Source: Streptomyces sp. NBC_00582 (GTDB lineage: Bacteria > Actinomycetota > Actinomycetes > Streptomycetales > Streptomycetaceae). Taken from it: 64,000 nt of DNA. The translations under genes were made by a program, and so were the position numbers. The DNA lies in NCBI RefSeq assembly GCF_036345155.1, contig NZ_CP107772.1, positions 7,006,001 through 7,070,000 of the forward strand. The letters are read 5' to 3'. Below the pieces are notes generated by a model, which worked only from the letters and a program-made list of their open reading frames with translations, made no database searches and had not been told where the DNA came from. Position 1 is the first letter of the stretch. Each line of letters starts with the position of its first letter. Below are positions 16,570 through 25,310 of this stretch, piece after piece.

Positions 16570-17835
16570 TCAGGCGTTTCCTGCCCCCTGAGGCGGTGCG
16601 GGGAACGGTACGACGGCCACTGTTACGTTGTCGTGGCCCCCGCCGTCCAGGGCGTGACCGACGAGAACCTGGGCGCAGTGCAGCGGTCGTACGGCGGCGT
16701 CGAGGGGGACGACCTCGGCCATCTCCTCGGCCGCCTCCGCGTAGTTCCACAGGCCGTCGGTGCACACCACCACCACACCCGGACGGTCCGGCTTGAAGGA
16801 AGCGGTGTGCGGCTCCAGTTCGTAGGCGTCGGCGCCGAGCCAGCCGGTGATCGCGTGGGCGCGCTCGTCGGCGTAGGCCTCCGCCTCGCTCATCAGTCCC
16901 GCGGCGACCATCTGGGCGGCCCAGGAGTCGTCCTCGGTGAGCCGGGCCGGGGGCGTGGCACGGTCGGCCGGGACCCAGTAGGCGCGACTGTCGCCGACCC
17001 AGCCGACGACCAGCAGGCCCGCGGTGACGACGGCGCCGACGAGGGTGCAGGCGGGGGAGTTCTGGTGCGGGGCGTGCTCGCGGGCGGTGGCGGGCTCGTC
17101 GGCGAGCGCGTTGACGGCGTGCGAGGCGGCGACGATCGCCTCGTGCATCGCCGCTTGCGGATGGGTCCCCCGGGGGAGGGCCGCCAGCAGTGACTCGCTC
17201 GCCACGCGGGCCGCGGCCATCGACGCGTCGTCGGGACGGGTCGCCGAGGAGACGCCGTCGCAGACGATCGCGACGAGCGCCGGGGAGGCGTCGGGCAGCG
17301 CGCAGCGACCGAGGCCGAAGGCGTCCTCGTTGCGGTGGTGGCGCAGCCCGCGGTCGCTGACGGCGGCCACCGGGCCCGACTCCAGCTCCATGTGGTCGCG
17401 CTCGCGCGGCTGGGCGTGCCCGCAGTTCTCGCAGTACCCGTCGCCGTCGACCCGCCCGGCCCGGCAGGCCACACACACCTTGACCCCGGCCTCGGCGGCG
17501 ACCCGGGGATCCGGTGCCTGCAGCGGATACTCCTCGGGCTCGGCGGGACGGTCGAAACGGACCCCGGTGGCCGGTGTCCCAGGTGCCGCGGCCGCCTCGA
17601 CTCCCGGTTGCGGTACGGGTGTCGGGGCGGTGGCCCAGCCGGCGAGCGCCTCCGGAGCGGCCGCGGCCGCCGGGGCGGCCGTGCCGTTCATCGCGAGGGT
17701 CGGGTGGTCGTCCGGGCGGGGCGGCACGACCGACAGGTCGTATCCGCACGCGCCGCAGTAACGGTCACCCGCGTCGAGCGGCTCCGCGCAGCTCGGACAC
17801 GTCGGCAGGGCGGCCTGCCGGGGCATCTGGGACAT
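16570..17835 (-). CDS. PP2C-family Ser/Thr protein phosphatase with N-terminal zinc ribbons
   Basis: 421 residues from ATG 17835, 3 bp after pknG. Two CxxC...CxxC ribbons are present: Cys13/16/27/30 and Cys121/124/135/138. The PP2C domain follows with all metal-binding motifs: SDRGLRHHRNEDAF (161-173), VCDGVSS, GWVGDSRAYW, CTDGLWNY and GGHDNVTV. It is a cytoplasmic Mn/Mg-dependent phosphatase. Mycobacterial PknG has no dedicated phosphatase gene beside it, so a coupled PP2C here is a notable extension. Its likely substrates are PknG targets, including the FHA protein encoded downstream (inference from operon structure). Confidence 0.92.
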   Translation of the reverse strand: MSQMPRQAALPTCPSCAEPLDAGDRYCGACGYDLSVVPPRPDDHPTLAMNGTAAPAAAAAPEALAGWATAPTPVPQPGVEAAAAPGTPATGVRFDRPAEPEEYPLQAPDPRVAAEAGVKVCVACRAGRVDGDGYCENCGHAQPRERDHMELESGPVAAVSDRGLRHHRNEDAFGLGRCALPDASPALVAIVCDGVSSATRPDDASMAAARVASESLLAALPRGTHPQAAMHEAIVAASHAVNALADEPATAREHAPHQNSPACTLVGAVVTAGLLVVGWVGDSRAYWVPADRATPPARLTEDDSWAAQMVAAGLMSEAEAYADERAHAITGWLGADAYELEPHTASFKPDRPGVVVVCTDGLWNYAEAAEEMAEVVPLDAAVRPLHCAQVLVGHALDGGGHDNVTVAVVPFPAPPQGAGNA

Positions 17836-17838
17836 CAA

Positions 17839-20331
17839 CTACACCCACGTCCGGGGGCGGTAACGGTTGGCACGTTCCACCAGGTCGATCCTCTCCTCAC
17901 CGCGTGTCGCCAGCCGGGCCAGCGTGCGGTACGAGCGCTCCAGGCCGAAGCGCAGCCCCCGCTCGTCCAGTGGGGCGCCGAGCAGCGGCCGCCGGGCGTC
18001 CGGGCCGGCGCCCTGGCCCCCGGAGAGTATCCAGTCCAGCGCGCAGCCGAGGACTTCCGCCGACAACTGCTCCCGCCGCGTGGGGTCCAGGCCGTACGCG
18101 TCCAGCGCCTCGACCTGTGCCGCCGCCGCGGTGAGGTCCTCCTGGAAGGGTACGTCGGCGGCGACCGCCGTCCGCTGCCGCAGCCGGGCCCGCACCGCCG
18201 CCACCCGCGCGGCCGTGTAGTGGATGGACGACTCGGGCACCGACTCCAGCGTCCGTACGGCGCCACGGCGGTCCCCTGCCGCTAGTTGCACGCGCGCGAG
18301 GCCGAACGCGGCGCTCACATAGCTCGGGTCGGTGGACCACACGAGCCGGTAGTACTCGGCTGCGTTGTCCAACTGGCCCAGCACCTCGGCGCACAGACCG
18401 AGCGCCAGCTTGGGGGCGGGCTCCCCGGGGAAGGCGTCGTAGATCGCGTCGAAGGCGAGCGCGGCGCCCTCGTGGTCGCCGGTGGCGAGCGAGGCCACGC
18501 CCCGGTACCAGACCACCCGCCAGTCGTCGGGCCGTTCACCCTCCAGGGTGGCGAGGGACTGGAGGGCCGCCTGGTGGTCGCCGTTCTCCAGCCAGGCGCG
18601 GACCTGCCGCAGCCGGGTCTCCACGGACGGCGCGGGCGCGGCCGCGAGGGCCGTGATCAGCTCGCCCGGCCCGGACGTCAACAGGCCCGCGAGGAAACCG
18701 GCGTTGGGGTCGGAGGGGTCCACGTGCGGGACGGGCAGCGCCAGCCCGGCGGCGGGCGCGGGGACGGTCCGCACCAGACCCGGGGCGAGGGCGGCGGGCG
18801 CGGTGGCCGCGGGGACCGCCGGAAGGGAACTCCCGCCGTTGCGCGCGGCGGTGACGACCCGTGCCCCCAGCCGGGACACCTCCCCCTCCAGCTTCGGGAA
18901 CAGCTCGCTGTCGGTGACCTTCACCTCGGGCCCGAACAGCGTCGACAGGGCCGGCCGGGCCTTGCCGGTCTGCACCGACACGACCTCCCGCAGCACCCCC
19001 GTGAGCTGCTCGGCCATCTCCTGCGCGGAGGCGAACCGGCGGGCCGGGTCGGGGTCGGTGGCCCGCACCAGCAGCCGGTAGAACGACTCGTACCGGCGGA
19101 AGACCTCGATGGTGTCCGGGTCGGGCAGCGAGTCGACGAAGGCCGTCGTGTAGCCCTGGAAGTCGAAGGTCAGCACGGCCAGCGTCCGGCCGACGGTGTA
19201 GAGGTCGCTCGCCACCGACGGGCCGACGTCCGCCACCTCCGGCGCCTGGTAGCCGATCGTACCGTAGATGGCCGACTCCTCGTCGTCCATCCTGCGCACC
19301 GCGCCCATGTCGATCAGCTTGAGCTGGTCCTCGGTCTGGATCGCGTTGTCGACCTTGAAGTCGCAGTACAGCAGGTTGCGGCTGTGCAGATGCCCGAGCG
19401 CCTCCAGCGCCTCGATGCCGTACGCGCACGCCTGCTCCACCGGCAGCGGGTCCCGCTTGCCCTCAGCGGTGCGGCGGGTGTTGGCGATCTCCTTGAGGGA
19501 CTTGCCGCCGACGTACTCCATCACGATGTAGCCGTCGAGCGAGCCCGTCCGCTGGTCGAGGTGCTCGACGAAGTTGTAGATCCGCACGATGTTGGCGTGC
19601 TCGATCTCGGCGAGGAAGCGCCGCTCGGAGATCGCGGCCGCCATCGCGTCCTGGTCGCCCGTGTCCAGCAGGCCCTTCAGCACCACCCAGCGGTCCGCGA
19701 CCGCCCGGTCCACCGCGAGATAGATCCAGCCCAGGCCGCCGTGCGCCAGACAGCCCGCGACCTCGTACTGGCCGTGCACCACGTCCCCGGCCCGCAGCTT
19801 GGGGACGAACGAGTACGGGTTGCCGCACTTGGTGCAGAAGCCCTCCGTGCGCCCCGCCAGATCACCGCGCGAACGGCCCACCGGCGCACCGCAGTCGGAG
19901 CGCGAGCAGAACCGCTTGCGCTCGGGCACCTCCGGGTTGTCCAGCACCATCGCGCGCGGGTCCGGGCGCGGCACCTGCGGCACCGACACCAGGCCCACCC
20001 CGAGCCGCGCCCGCCCGGAGGAACCGGCCGAGGAGCCGGAGCTGCGCACCGACACCGAGCGGCCCGTCGACGTGCCCGACAGGGACCGCGAGAGCCGTCC
20101 CGACACCGAGCGGCGCGACTTCGCCGACTGCGACGACGTACGCGCGCTGCGGGAACTGGCCGGGGTGCTGGAGCTGCCGCGGCTGCCCCGGGCGGCGGGC
20201 GAGCCGTCCGGGCCGCCCGCCGAGACGACCGGCGCGAGCCCGCACGTGTCGCAGTACAGCTCGCCGCCGCCCACGTCCTCGTACGACCCCTCGCAGCCCG
20301 GCCGCTGACACGTCTGCCCCGCCTGACTCAT
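17839..20331 (-). CDS. pknG: PknG-type soluble Ser/Thr protein kinase with rubredoxin-like and TPR domains
   Basis: 830 residues from ATG 20331 (RBS GGGGGAG). Zinc ribbon 1 is Cys8/13/27/30. A basic Ser/Arg-rich linker (about 46-108) follows, then a rubredoxin-like site, Cys142/147/166/169, ending GNPYSFVPKL as in PknG. The kinase domain (about 188-455) has Lys219, the non-RD catalytic loop YCDFKVDN (Asp324) and DMG at 341-343 instead of DFG, both typical of PknG. The TPR region is at about 605-800. In mycobacteria PknG acts downstream of GlnX/GlnH and phosphorylates GarA to control 2-oxoglutarate flux. The same partners are encoded here. The extra N-terminal zinc ribbon and linker lengthen it relative to the usual 750 residues. 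Confidence 0.93.
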   Translation of the reverse strand: MSQAGQTCQRPGCEGSYEDVGGGELYCDTCGLAPVVSAGGPDGSPAARGSRGSSSTPASSRSARTSSQSAKSRRSVSGRLSRSLSGTSTGRSVSVRSSGSSAGSSGRARLGVGLVSVPQVPRPDPRAMVLDNPEVPERKRFCSRSDCGAPVGRSRGDLAGRTEGFCTKCGNPYSFVPKLRAGDVVHGQYEVAGCLAHGGLGWIYLAVDRAVADRWVVLKGLLDTGDQDAMAAAISERRFLAEIEHANIVRIYNFVEHLDQRTGSLDGYIVMEYVGGKSLKEIANTRRTAEGKRDPLPVEQACAYGIEALEALGHLHSRNLLYCDFKVDNAIQTEDQLKLIDMGAVRRMDDEESAIYGTIGYQAPEVADVGPSVASDLYTVGRTLAVLTFDFQGYTTAFVDSLPDPDTIEVFRRYESFYRLLVRATDPDPARRFASAQEMAEQLTGVLREVVSVQTGKARPALSTLFGPEVKVTDSELFPKLEGEVSRLGARVVTAARNGGSSLPAVPAATAPAALAPGLVRTVPAPAAGLALPVPHVDPSDPNAGFLAGLLTSGPGELITALAAAPAPSVETRLRQVRAWLENGDHQAALQSLATLEGERPDDWRVVWYRGVASLATGDHEGAALAFDAIYDAFPGEPAPKLALGLCAEVLGQLDNAAEYYRLVWSTDPSYVSAAFGLARVQLAAGDRRGAVRTLESVPESSIHYTAARVAAVRARLRQRTAVAADVPFQEDLTAAAAQVEALDAYGLDPTRREQLSAEVLGCALDWILSGGQGAGPDARRPLLGAPLDERGLRFGLERSYRTLARLATRGEERIDLVERANRYRPRTWV

Positions 20332-20333
20332 GG

Positions 20334-21659
20334 CTACCGCTCCCCCCTGTGGTCCTGAGGCCCGCCCTGCTCCGGTACGCGCGGGGCGGACAGCAGTTCG
20401 GCGGCCGCCCGCTGATAGCGCAGGACGGCCTGTTCGGCGACGCGCAGATCGCAGGGCGCGCTCCACAGCATGCGGCGCGCCGCGTCGTAGCGCTCGATGA
20501 GGAACGGGTCCTCGGCCAGCCCGTGCCGGGCCACCTTCGCCTTGTACGCGTCGAGCCGGCCGCGCAGCTCCGCCCGCACCGCCAGCGGCGCGGTGACCGC
20601 CGTGAGCGACTCACGGGCGCGCAGCAGCTCGTCCTCCGCCTTCTGCTCCAGCGACTCCAGCAGCGGGGACAGCCGGTGCCACTGCGCGTGCCGCCGGTAC
20701 TCGGCGGCCGTCGCGAGCTGTTCCTGCAGCACGGTCGGCGGGCCGCTGACCACCGGGACCTCCGTCGCCGCGATCTTCGCGAGGACCTCCCCGCGCGCGG
20801 TACGCGCCTCGGCGAGCGTGCGGTCGGCCCGGCTGAGCACGTCCCGCAGCCTGACCAGCCGCTGCTCGGCGTCCTGACGGACCGTCAGCACCGCGTCGAT
20901 CTCCCGCCGTACGTCCTCCAGGGCGCGCGCCTCACGGTCGTACACCGTGGTGTCCGGGCGGCCGCCGCCGGGCGCCGAACTGCCCTGCGTGGGCACCCAG
21001 TACGCCAGCGGGTCCGAGATCACCTCCTCGCGCAGCCGGGTCAGCGTGCCCGTGATGCGCTCCAGGTCGTCGCCCGCCGGGTGCTCGCCCGGGCGCACTC
21101 CCACCGAGTGCGCGAGCTGCCGGGTGCGGTGGAGCTCCGCGGCCAGTAAATCGATCCGCGCGGGCAGCGCCGACCACACCGCGTCGGCGGCGACGACCAT
21201 GTCCAGCGACGAGGCGTACAGCTCGTTCATCCGGTCCACGAGGGCGACGAGGGAGAAGCTCTGGCTGAGCTTGCCCGTGCCGACCAGTGTGGGCGCGACC
21301 GCCGTGGCGGTGGCCGCGCCGGCGACCGTGACGGACTCGCCGCGCAGCAGCTGAGTCAGCTCGACCAGGTCCTCACGGCTGGACCAGCGGCGGCGCGAGC
21401 GGATCTCCCGCGCGGAGCGCAACGCGTCCGTGTACGCGTCGAAGTACGACCACAGCAGGGTGATCGACGCCTCCGCGGAGGCCCAGCGCTCCTCGGTGAC
21501 CCCGGTCAGCCGGGCGCCCTCCAGGAGCCGTCGGCCCGCGTGGTCCTGCAGGGCGAGGAGCGAGGTCTCGATCGCCTCGTGCTCCGCGCCGAGCCGCGCC
21601 AGCGCACGGTCGACCTCGTCCCGGTCCATCACCGGCCCGGGGGCTCCCGTGACGCCCAT
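20334..21659 (-). CDS. Coiled-coil protein of unknown function in the pknG operon
   Basis: 441 residues from ATG 21659 (RBS GAGAGGTGATC). No signal peptide; one weakly hydrophobic stretch (VTVAGAATATAVAPTLVGTG, about 110-129). Otherwise it is strongly helical and charged, with long heptad-like segments (EARALEDVRREIDAVLTVRQDAEQ and KAEDELLRARESLTAV, quoted in part). It ends 2 bp before the pknG start, so translation is coupled. No family recognised. Placement between the GlnH sensor and the kinase suggests a cytoplasmic link between the membrane receptor and PknG, a component absent from the mycobacterial operon. Confidence 0.8.
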   Translation of the reverse strand: MGVTGAPGPVMDRDEVDRALARLGAEHEAIETSLLALQDHAGRRLLEGARLTGVTEERWASAEASITLLWSYFDAYTDALRSAREIRSRRRWSSREDLVELTQLLRGESVTVAGAATATAVAPTLVGTGKLSQSFSLVALVDRMNELYASSLDMVVAADAVWSALPARIDLLAAELHRTRQLAHSVGVRPGEHPAGDDLERITGTLTRLREEVISDPLAYWVPTQGSSAPGGGRPDTTVYDREARALEDVRREIDAVLTVRQDAEQRLVRLRDVLSRADRTLAEARTARGEVLAKIAATEVPVVSGPPTVLQEQLATAAEYRRHAQWHRLSPLLESLEQKAEDELLRARESLTAVTAPLAVRAELRGRLDAYKAKVARHGLAEDPFLIERYDAARRMLWSAPCDLRVAEQAVLRYQRAAAELLSAPRVPEQGGPQDHRGER

Positions 21660-21716
21660 CGATCACCTCTCCGCTGCTGTGTCGTTCGTCGGTCCGTGCG
21701 CCTGCCTGTCGGTCCG

Positions 21717-22748
21717 TCAGCTCTTGCGCAGGTACACGGGAGCGGGCGGCTTCGACGGTCCCGCGTCGGTGCCCAGTGTCGCCGACAGCCATGTGTTGTA
21801 CGACGTCTGCCAGCCGTTCGCGCGGTACTCGACGAGGATCTGGTTGACGCGCCGGACCAGGTCGTCCGCGTCGCTGTTCATCGCCACGCCGTAGTACTCG
21901 GTCGTGAACGGCCCGCCCTTGAGTTCCACCGTCGGATCCTGGGCGGCCTGGCTCGCCGCGAGCGCGCCGTCGGTGACGACCGCGTCGACCTCGCCGAGCT
22001 GGAGCCGCACCAGGCAGTCCAACTGGTTGGGGACGACCGTCTCCAGGTTGACGCTCTTGGGTATGCGGCCCGCCGCCTTGTCGGCGGTGAGCCGGAGGTT
22101 GGCGATCGAACTGGACGCCGTGCAGATCTTCTTGCCGGCCAGCGTGCCGTCGTACCCCTTGATCGAGGAGGACCTGGGGGCGAGCACCTGCTGGCCGGTC
22201 TTGAAGTAGGGCGCGGAGAACGCGACCTGCTTGATGCGTTCGCAGTTGATCGTCATGGTGCGCACGACCATGTCGACCCGGTGCTCCTGGAGGGCGGGGA
22301 TGCGCTGGTTGGTCGGGATGGCCTTGAACTGGACCGCGTTCGGGTCCCCCAGGATGTCCTGCGCGATCCGGTGCACCAGGTCGATGTCGAAACCCTCCAG
22401 CTCCGCGCCCTTGTTGTTCGGGTCGCGGTAGCCCCAGCGGTAGCTGTTCTGGTCGACGCCGACGATCAGTTTGCGCTTCTCGCCCTTGCGGGCCTTGATC
22501 TTGGCGATCGTGTCGCCGTCCGCGCCGGACGGCGGCAGGGTCTGCTTCTCCGGGTCCTTGCAGTCGGAGTCCGCCGCGGCGGTCCCCTCGGCGATCCGGG
22601 GGCCGCCCAGGCCCGTCGAGCCGTCGCCCCGGGCGCCGGTGGTCAGCGGCAGCAGCAGCACACACATCAGGGCGAGGGCGCAGACGGCCGCCATCGCCCC
22701 CACACCGCCCCAGCCCTTCAGACCGTCCCGCACACGTCGTGCGCGCAT
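21717..22748 (-). CDS. glnH: GlnH-like extracellular amino-acid-binding protein
   Basis: 343 residues from ATG 22748. The N-terminal hydrophobic helix (GAMAAVCALALMCVLLLPL, about 17-36) lacks a proper lipobox, so the protein is probably membrane-anchored by an uncleaved or Sec-type signal rather than a lipoprotein. The SBP_bac_3 fold follows: KLIVGVDQNSYRWGYRD, GFDIDLVHRIAQDIL, FKAIPTNQRIPALQEHRVDMV, then the second lobe. In actinobacteria GlnH senses Glu/Asp and signals through GlnX to PknG rather than feeding a transporter. No polar amino-acid permease or ATPase lies nearby, which supports a sensory role. Confidence 0.87.
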   Translation of the reverse strand: MRARRVRDGLKGWGGVGAMAAVCALALMCVLLLPLTTGARGDGSTGLGGPRIAEGTAAADSDCKDPEKQTLPPSGADGDTIAKIKARKGEKRKLIVGVDQNSYRWGYRDPNNKGAELEGFDIDLVHRIAQDILGDPNAVQFKAIPTNQRIPALQEHRVDMVVRTMTINCERIKQVAFSAPYFKTGQQVLAPRSSSIKGYDGTLAGKKICTASSSIANLRLTADKAAGRIPKSVNLETVVPNQLDCLVRLQLGEVDAVVTDGALAASQAAQDPTVELKGGPFTTEYYGVAMNSDADDLVRRVNQILVEYRANGWQTSYNTWLSATLGTDAGPSKPPAPVYLRKS

Positions 22749-22762
22749 CGTCACGCCCCCTC

Positions 22763-24121
22763 TCACCGGTACTCCGACAGCCTGCGCCCGATCCCGAGGA
22801 CCGCGCCCGCCGCGCCCAGCACCGCGAGGACGGCGGCACCGGCCGTCAGACCGGTCATCGCGTCCAGACCGTCCCCGGCCGCCTGCTGGAACTCCTGCTG
22901 CTCGTGCCTGAGCGCGGTGTCCAGGTTCTTGTCGACGCTGTCGAAGCACTCGGCGGTCGCGCCCTTGTCGCCGATCACCAGGGCCAGCGCCTGCTCGTAG
23001 TTGCCGTTGTCGTCCTGGTCGCGGGCCGCCAAATGGCGCTTCTCCCACACCAGCATGTTGCCCTGCGCCGCGGCGACCGGCTTCTCGCCCGCCTGGTCGT
23101 CGGCGAGCTTCGCCGCCTGCGCGAGGCCCTTGCCGAGGGCGGTCATCTCGGTGGTGAACTCGTTGTCGTACTTGTCGACCGTCTGTTGCTTGCCGTCGAC
23201 CGTGATCTTCTCGGTCTCGGCGCCGCGCGCCACCAGGGTGAGGTTCTCGTTGCCGCGCGCCTTCAGGGACGCGATCCGCGCGTCGTGGAGCACGGTCAGG
23301 GAGCGGACGCCGTGGTCGTAGGAGTCGTCGAGCCCCGCGCGGGCCACGGTGTGCCCGACGACGAGCCACAGCAGGACGACCGTGGCGGTCGCCGTGGCCG
23401 CGACCATGCCGTGGTTCAGGACCCGGTTCGTACGGCGGTAGTTGCGGTGCTGCGCCCAGGCCAGACCGGCGAGCGCGAGGACGCCCAGCGCGATCGCCGC
23501 CCACGGGTAGGGGGTGGCGTCGGCGTAGTCGTCCTCGAGGCGCTGGTTCTGCTTGGTGTAGAGCTTCTGCGCCTCCGGGAGCATCTCGTCCTGCATCTTC
23601 TGGTTGGCGTAGCGCAGATAGGCGCCGCCGACCGGGAAGCCCTGGCGGTTGTACGTCCGGGCGCGCTCGACCAGGCCCTTGTACTCCGGGAGCAGGGTGT
23701 TCAGCCTGGTGATGGCCTTGGCGGAGGCGGAGCCCGGGTCGGAGCTGTTGGCGGCCTTCACCAGCTCGGCGGCCGCCTCGTCGATGTCCTCCTCGTACGC
23801 CCGGCGGGAGGTGGCGGTCTCCTGACCGCCCGCCAGGAAGCCGCTGGAGGCGGCCGTGTTGGCGTCGGCCAGGGAACGGTAGATCTTGGCCGCGGCCGCG
23901 CTCAGCGGCTGGCTCTTGTGCAGGACGTCGTCGGCCGCGCCGGCGCGGTCCGAGGTCTGCCAGGCGGTGACCGCGCCGAAGGCGACCATGAGGAGGGCGA
24001 GGACGGCGCCGATGATCCGGAGCCGTCCCGGCTCCGTCGTCGCCGCGGCGCGGGCCTTGTCGACGCCCTCCGCGAAGGCCGTACGGCGTTGTGGTGGAGT
24101 GAGTGTTGCCGGTTCTGCCAC
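22763..24121 (-). CDS. glnX: GlnX-like four-helix membrane sensor
   Basis: 452 residues from GTG 24121 (RBS GGGGGG). Four membrane segments: about 35-54; a second before QHRNYRRTNR; a third right after it; and one close to the C-terminus (TGLTAGAAVLAVLGAAGAVLG). Between TM1-TM2 and TM3-TM4 lie two all-helical extracytoplasmic domains of about 150 residues each, resembling four-helix-bundle sensor domains. This is the GlnX layout of mycobacteria, where it relays GlnH occupancy to PknG. First gene of the block; the glnH start follows 14 bp after its stop. The 200-bp region upstream must hold the operon promoter. Confidence 0.85.
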   Translation of the reverse strand: MAEPATLTPPQRRTAFAEGVDKARAAATTEPGRLRIIGAVLALLMVAFGAVTAWQTSDRAGAADDVLHKSQPLSAAAAKIYRSLADANTAASSGFLAGGQETATSRRAYEEDIDEAAAELVKAANSSDPGSASAKAITRLNTLLPEYKGLVERARTYNRQGFPVGGAYLRYANQKMQDEMLPEAQKLYTKQNQRLEDDYADATPYPWAAIALGVLALAGLAWAQHRNYRRTNRVLNHGMVAATATATVVLLWLVVGHTVARAGLDDSYDHGVRSLTVLHDARIASLKARGNENLTLVARGAETEKITVDGKQQTVDKYDNEFTTEMTALGKGLAQAAKLADDQAGEKPVAAAQGNMLVWEKRHLAARDQDDNGNYEQALALVIGDKGATAECFDSVDKNLDTALRHEQQEFQQAAGDGLDAMTGLTAGAAVLAVLGAAGAVLGIGRRLSEYR

Positions 24122-24323
24122 GTTGTTGACCCCCCCATGGTCATGCCTCGCCGCAAGTATCGCTGGCGGGAGTGACAATGCGCACCGGCCTTCACTGGAT
24201 CTTGATCAGATCGCAGTCACCCCTGTTCATGAATACGCGGGGAGTGTGTGTTCGGTTCCTTCGTGGGGGCGTGGGTTGTGTTCGGGGTGCGGGTTGCGTC
24301 GTGGCTGGTCGCGCAGTTCCCCG

Positions 24324-25310
24324 CTAGGTCAGTTGCGCGTCCGTGTCGAAATGTGAGCGCGCCTGAAGCTGCGCCTCCGGCCCCAGACCCAGCCTGTCCA
24401 GGCCAAGCAACGCCGCTCCCAGCACCGGGCGTGCGCGGACCACCCGGGCCACCGCCTTCGGTGCTCGTGCCTCCAGACGCTCGCGGATCCCGTCGTCCAG
24501 TCGGGCGTGGCCCGCCGTCAGGACGCCGCCGCCCAGGAGGACCGGGGTCTCCTCCTCCAGGAGGTCCAGGCGGGTCAGGGCCACCGCGGCCATCGTGACG
24601 ACCTCCTCCGCCAGACGGTCGACGATCGCGCGGGCCACGGTGTCTCCCTGTGCGGCCGTCTCGAAGAGGACCGGGGTCAGTTCGTGGCGGCGCAGGTCCG
24701 GGATGTGTTCCAGGTGGAGGGCCTCGATGAGGGAGTACATGCCGGAGAGGCCGAAGTGGGCGGGGAGGGTGTCGGCCAGGGCGGTGGAGGCGCCCCGGCC
24801 GTCCTCCGCGCGGGCCGCGTGCCAGAGCGCCTCCTCGGCCAGGCCCCAGCCGCCGCCCCAGTCGCCGGAGAGGCGGCCCAGGGCGGGGAAGCGGGCGGTG
24901 CGGCCGTCGGGGCGCATCCCGACGCAGTTGATGCCGGCGCCGCAGACCACGGCCACGCCCCGGGGGTCGGGCACCCCGGCCCGCAGGATGGCGAAGGTGT
25001 CGTTGCGGACGTCCACGGTCGTGCCCCACGCGCGCGCGTGGAGGGCCGCCGCCAACTCCTCCTCCTCCACCGGCAGGTCCGCGTTGGCCAGGCAGGCGGA
25101 GACATGGGCCACCGAGGTGACGCCGGCCGAGGCGTACGCGCGCGTGACCGTGTCGGCGAGGGCGTCCACGGCCGCGGTGACACCGACGGCGGGCGGGCGG
25201 AAACCGGTGCCGCGGGCGGTGGCGAGCACGTCCCCGTCGGCCGCCACCACCGCCACGTCGGTCTTGCTGTTGCCCGCGTCGATGGCGAGGACGCTTGCGG
25301 TCAGGCCCAC
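24324..25310 (-). CDS. csnK: Sugar kinase CsnK (BadF/BadG, N-acetylglucosamine kinase-like)
   Basis: 328 residues from GTG 25310, overlapping the end of csnH by 10 bp. ASKHA-fold kinase motifs: VLAIDAGNSKTDVAVV (phosphate 1), VCGAGINCVG (adenosine/phosphate 2) and LSGDWGGGWGLAEEA, characteristic of BadF/BadG/NAGK proteins. LLGGGVLTAG is near the C-terminus. It should phosphorylate the amino sugar, probably glucosamine or a GlcN oligosaccharide, entering through CsnEFG. Last gene of the csn operon as known in S. coelicolor (SCO2657-2662). Confidence 0.85.
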   Translation of the reverse strand: MGLTASVLAIDAGNSKTDVAVVAADGDVLATARGTGFRPPAVGVTAAVDALADTVTRAYASAGVTSVAHVSACLANADLPVEEEELAAALHARAWGTTVDVRNDTFAILRAGVPDPRGVAVVCGAGINCVGMRPDGRTARFPALGRLSGDWGGGWGLAEEALWHAARAEDGRGASTALADTLPAHFGLSGMYSLIEALHLEHIPDLRRHELTPVLFETAAQGDTVARAIVDRLAEEVVTMAAVALTRLDLLEEETPVLLGGGVLTAGHARLDDGIRERLEARAPKAVARVVRARPVLGAALLGLDRLGLGPEAQLQARSHFDTDAQLT

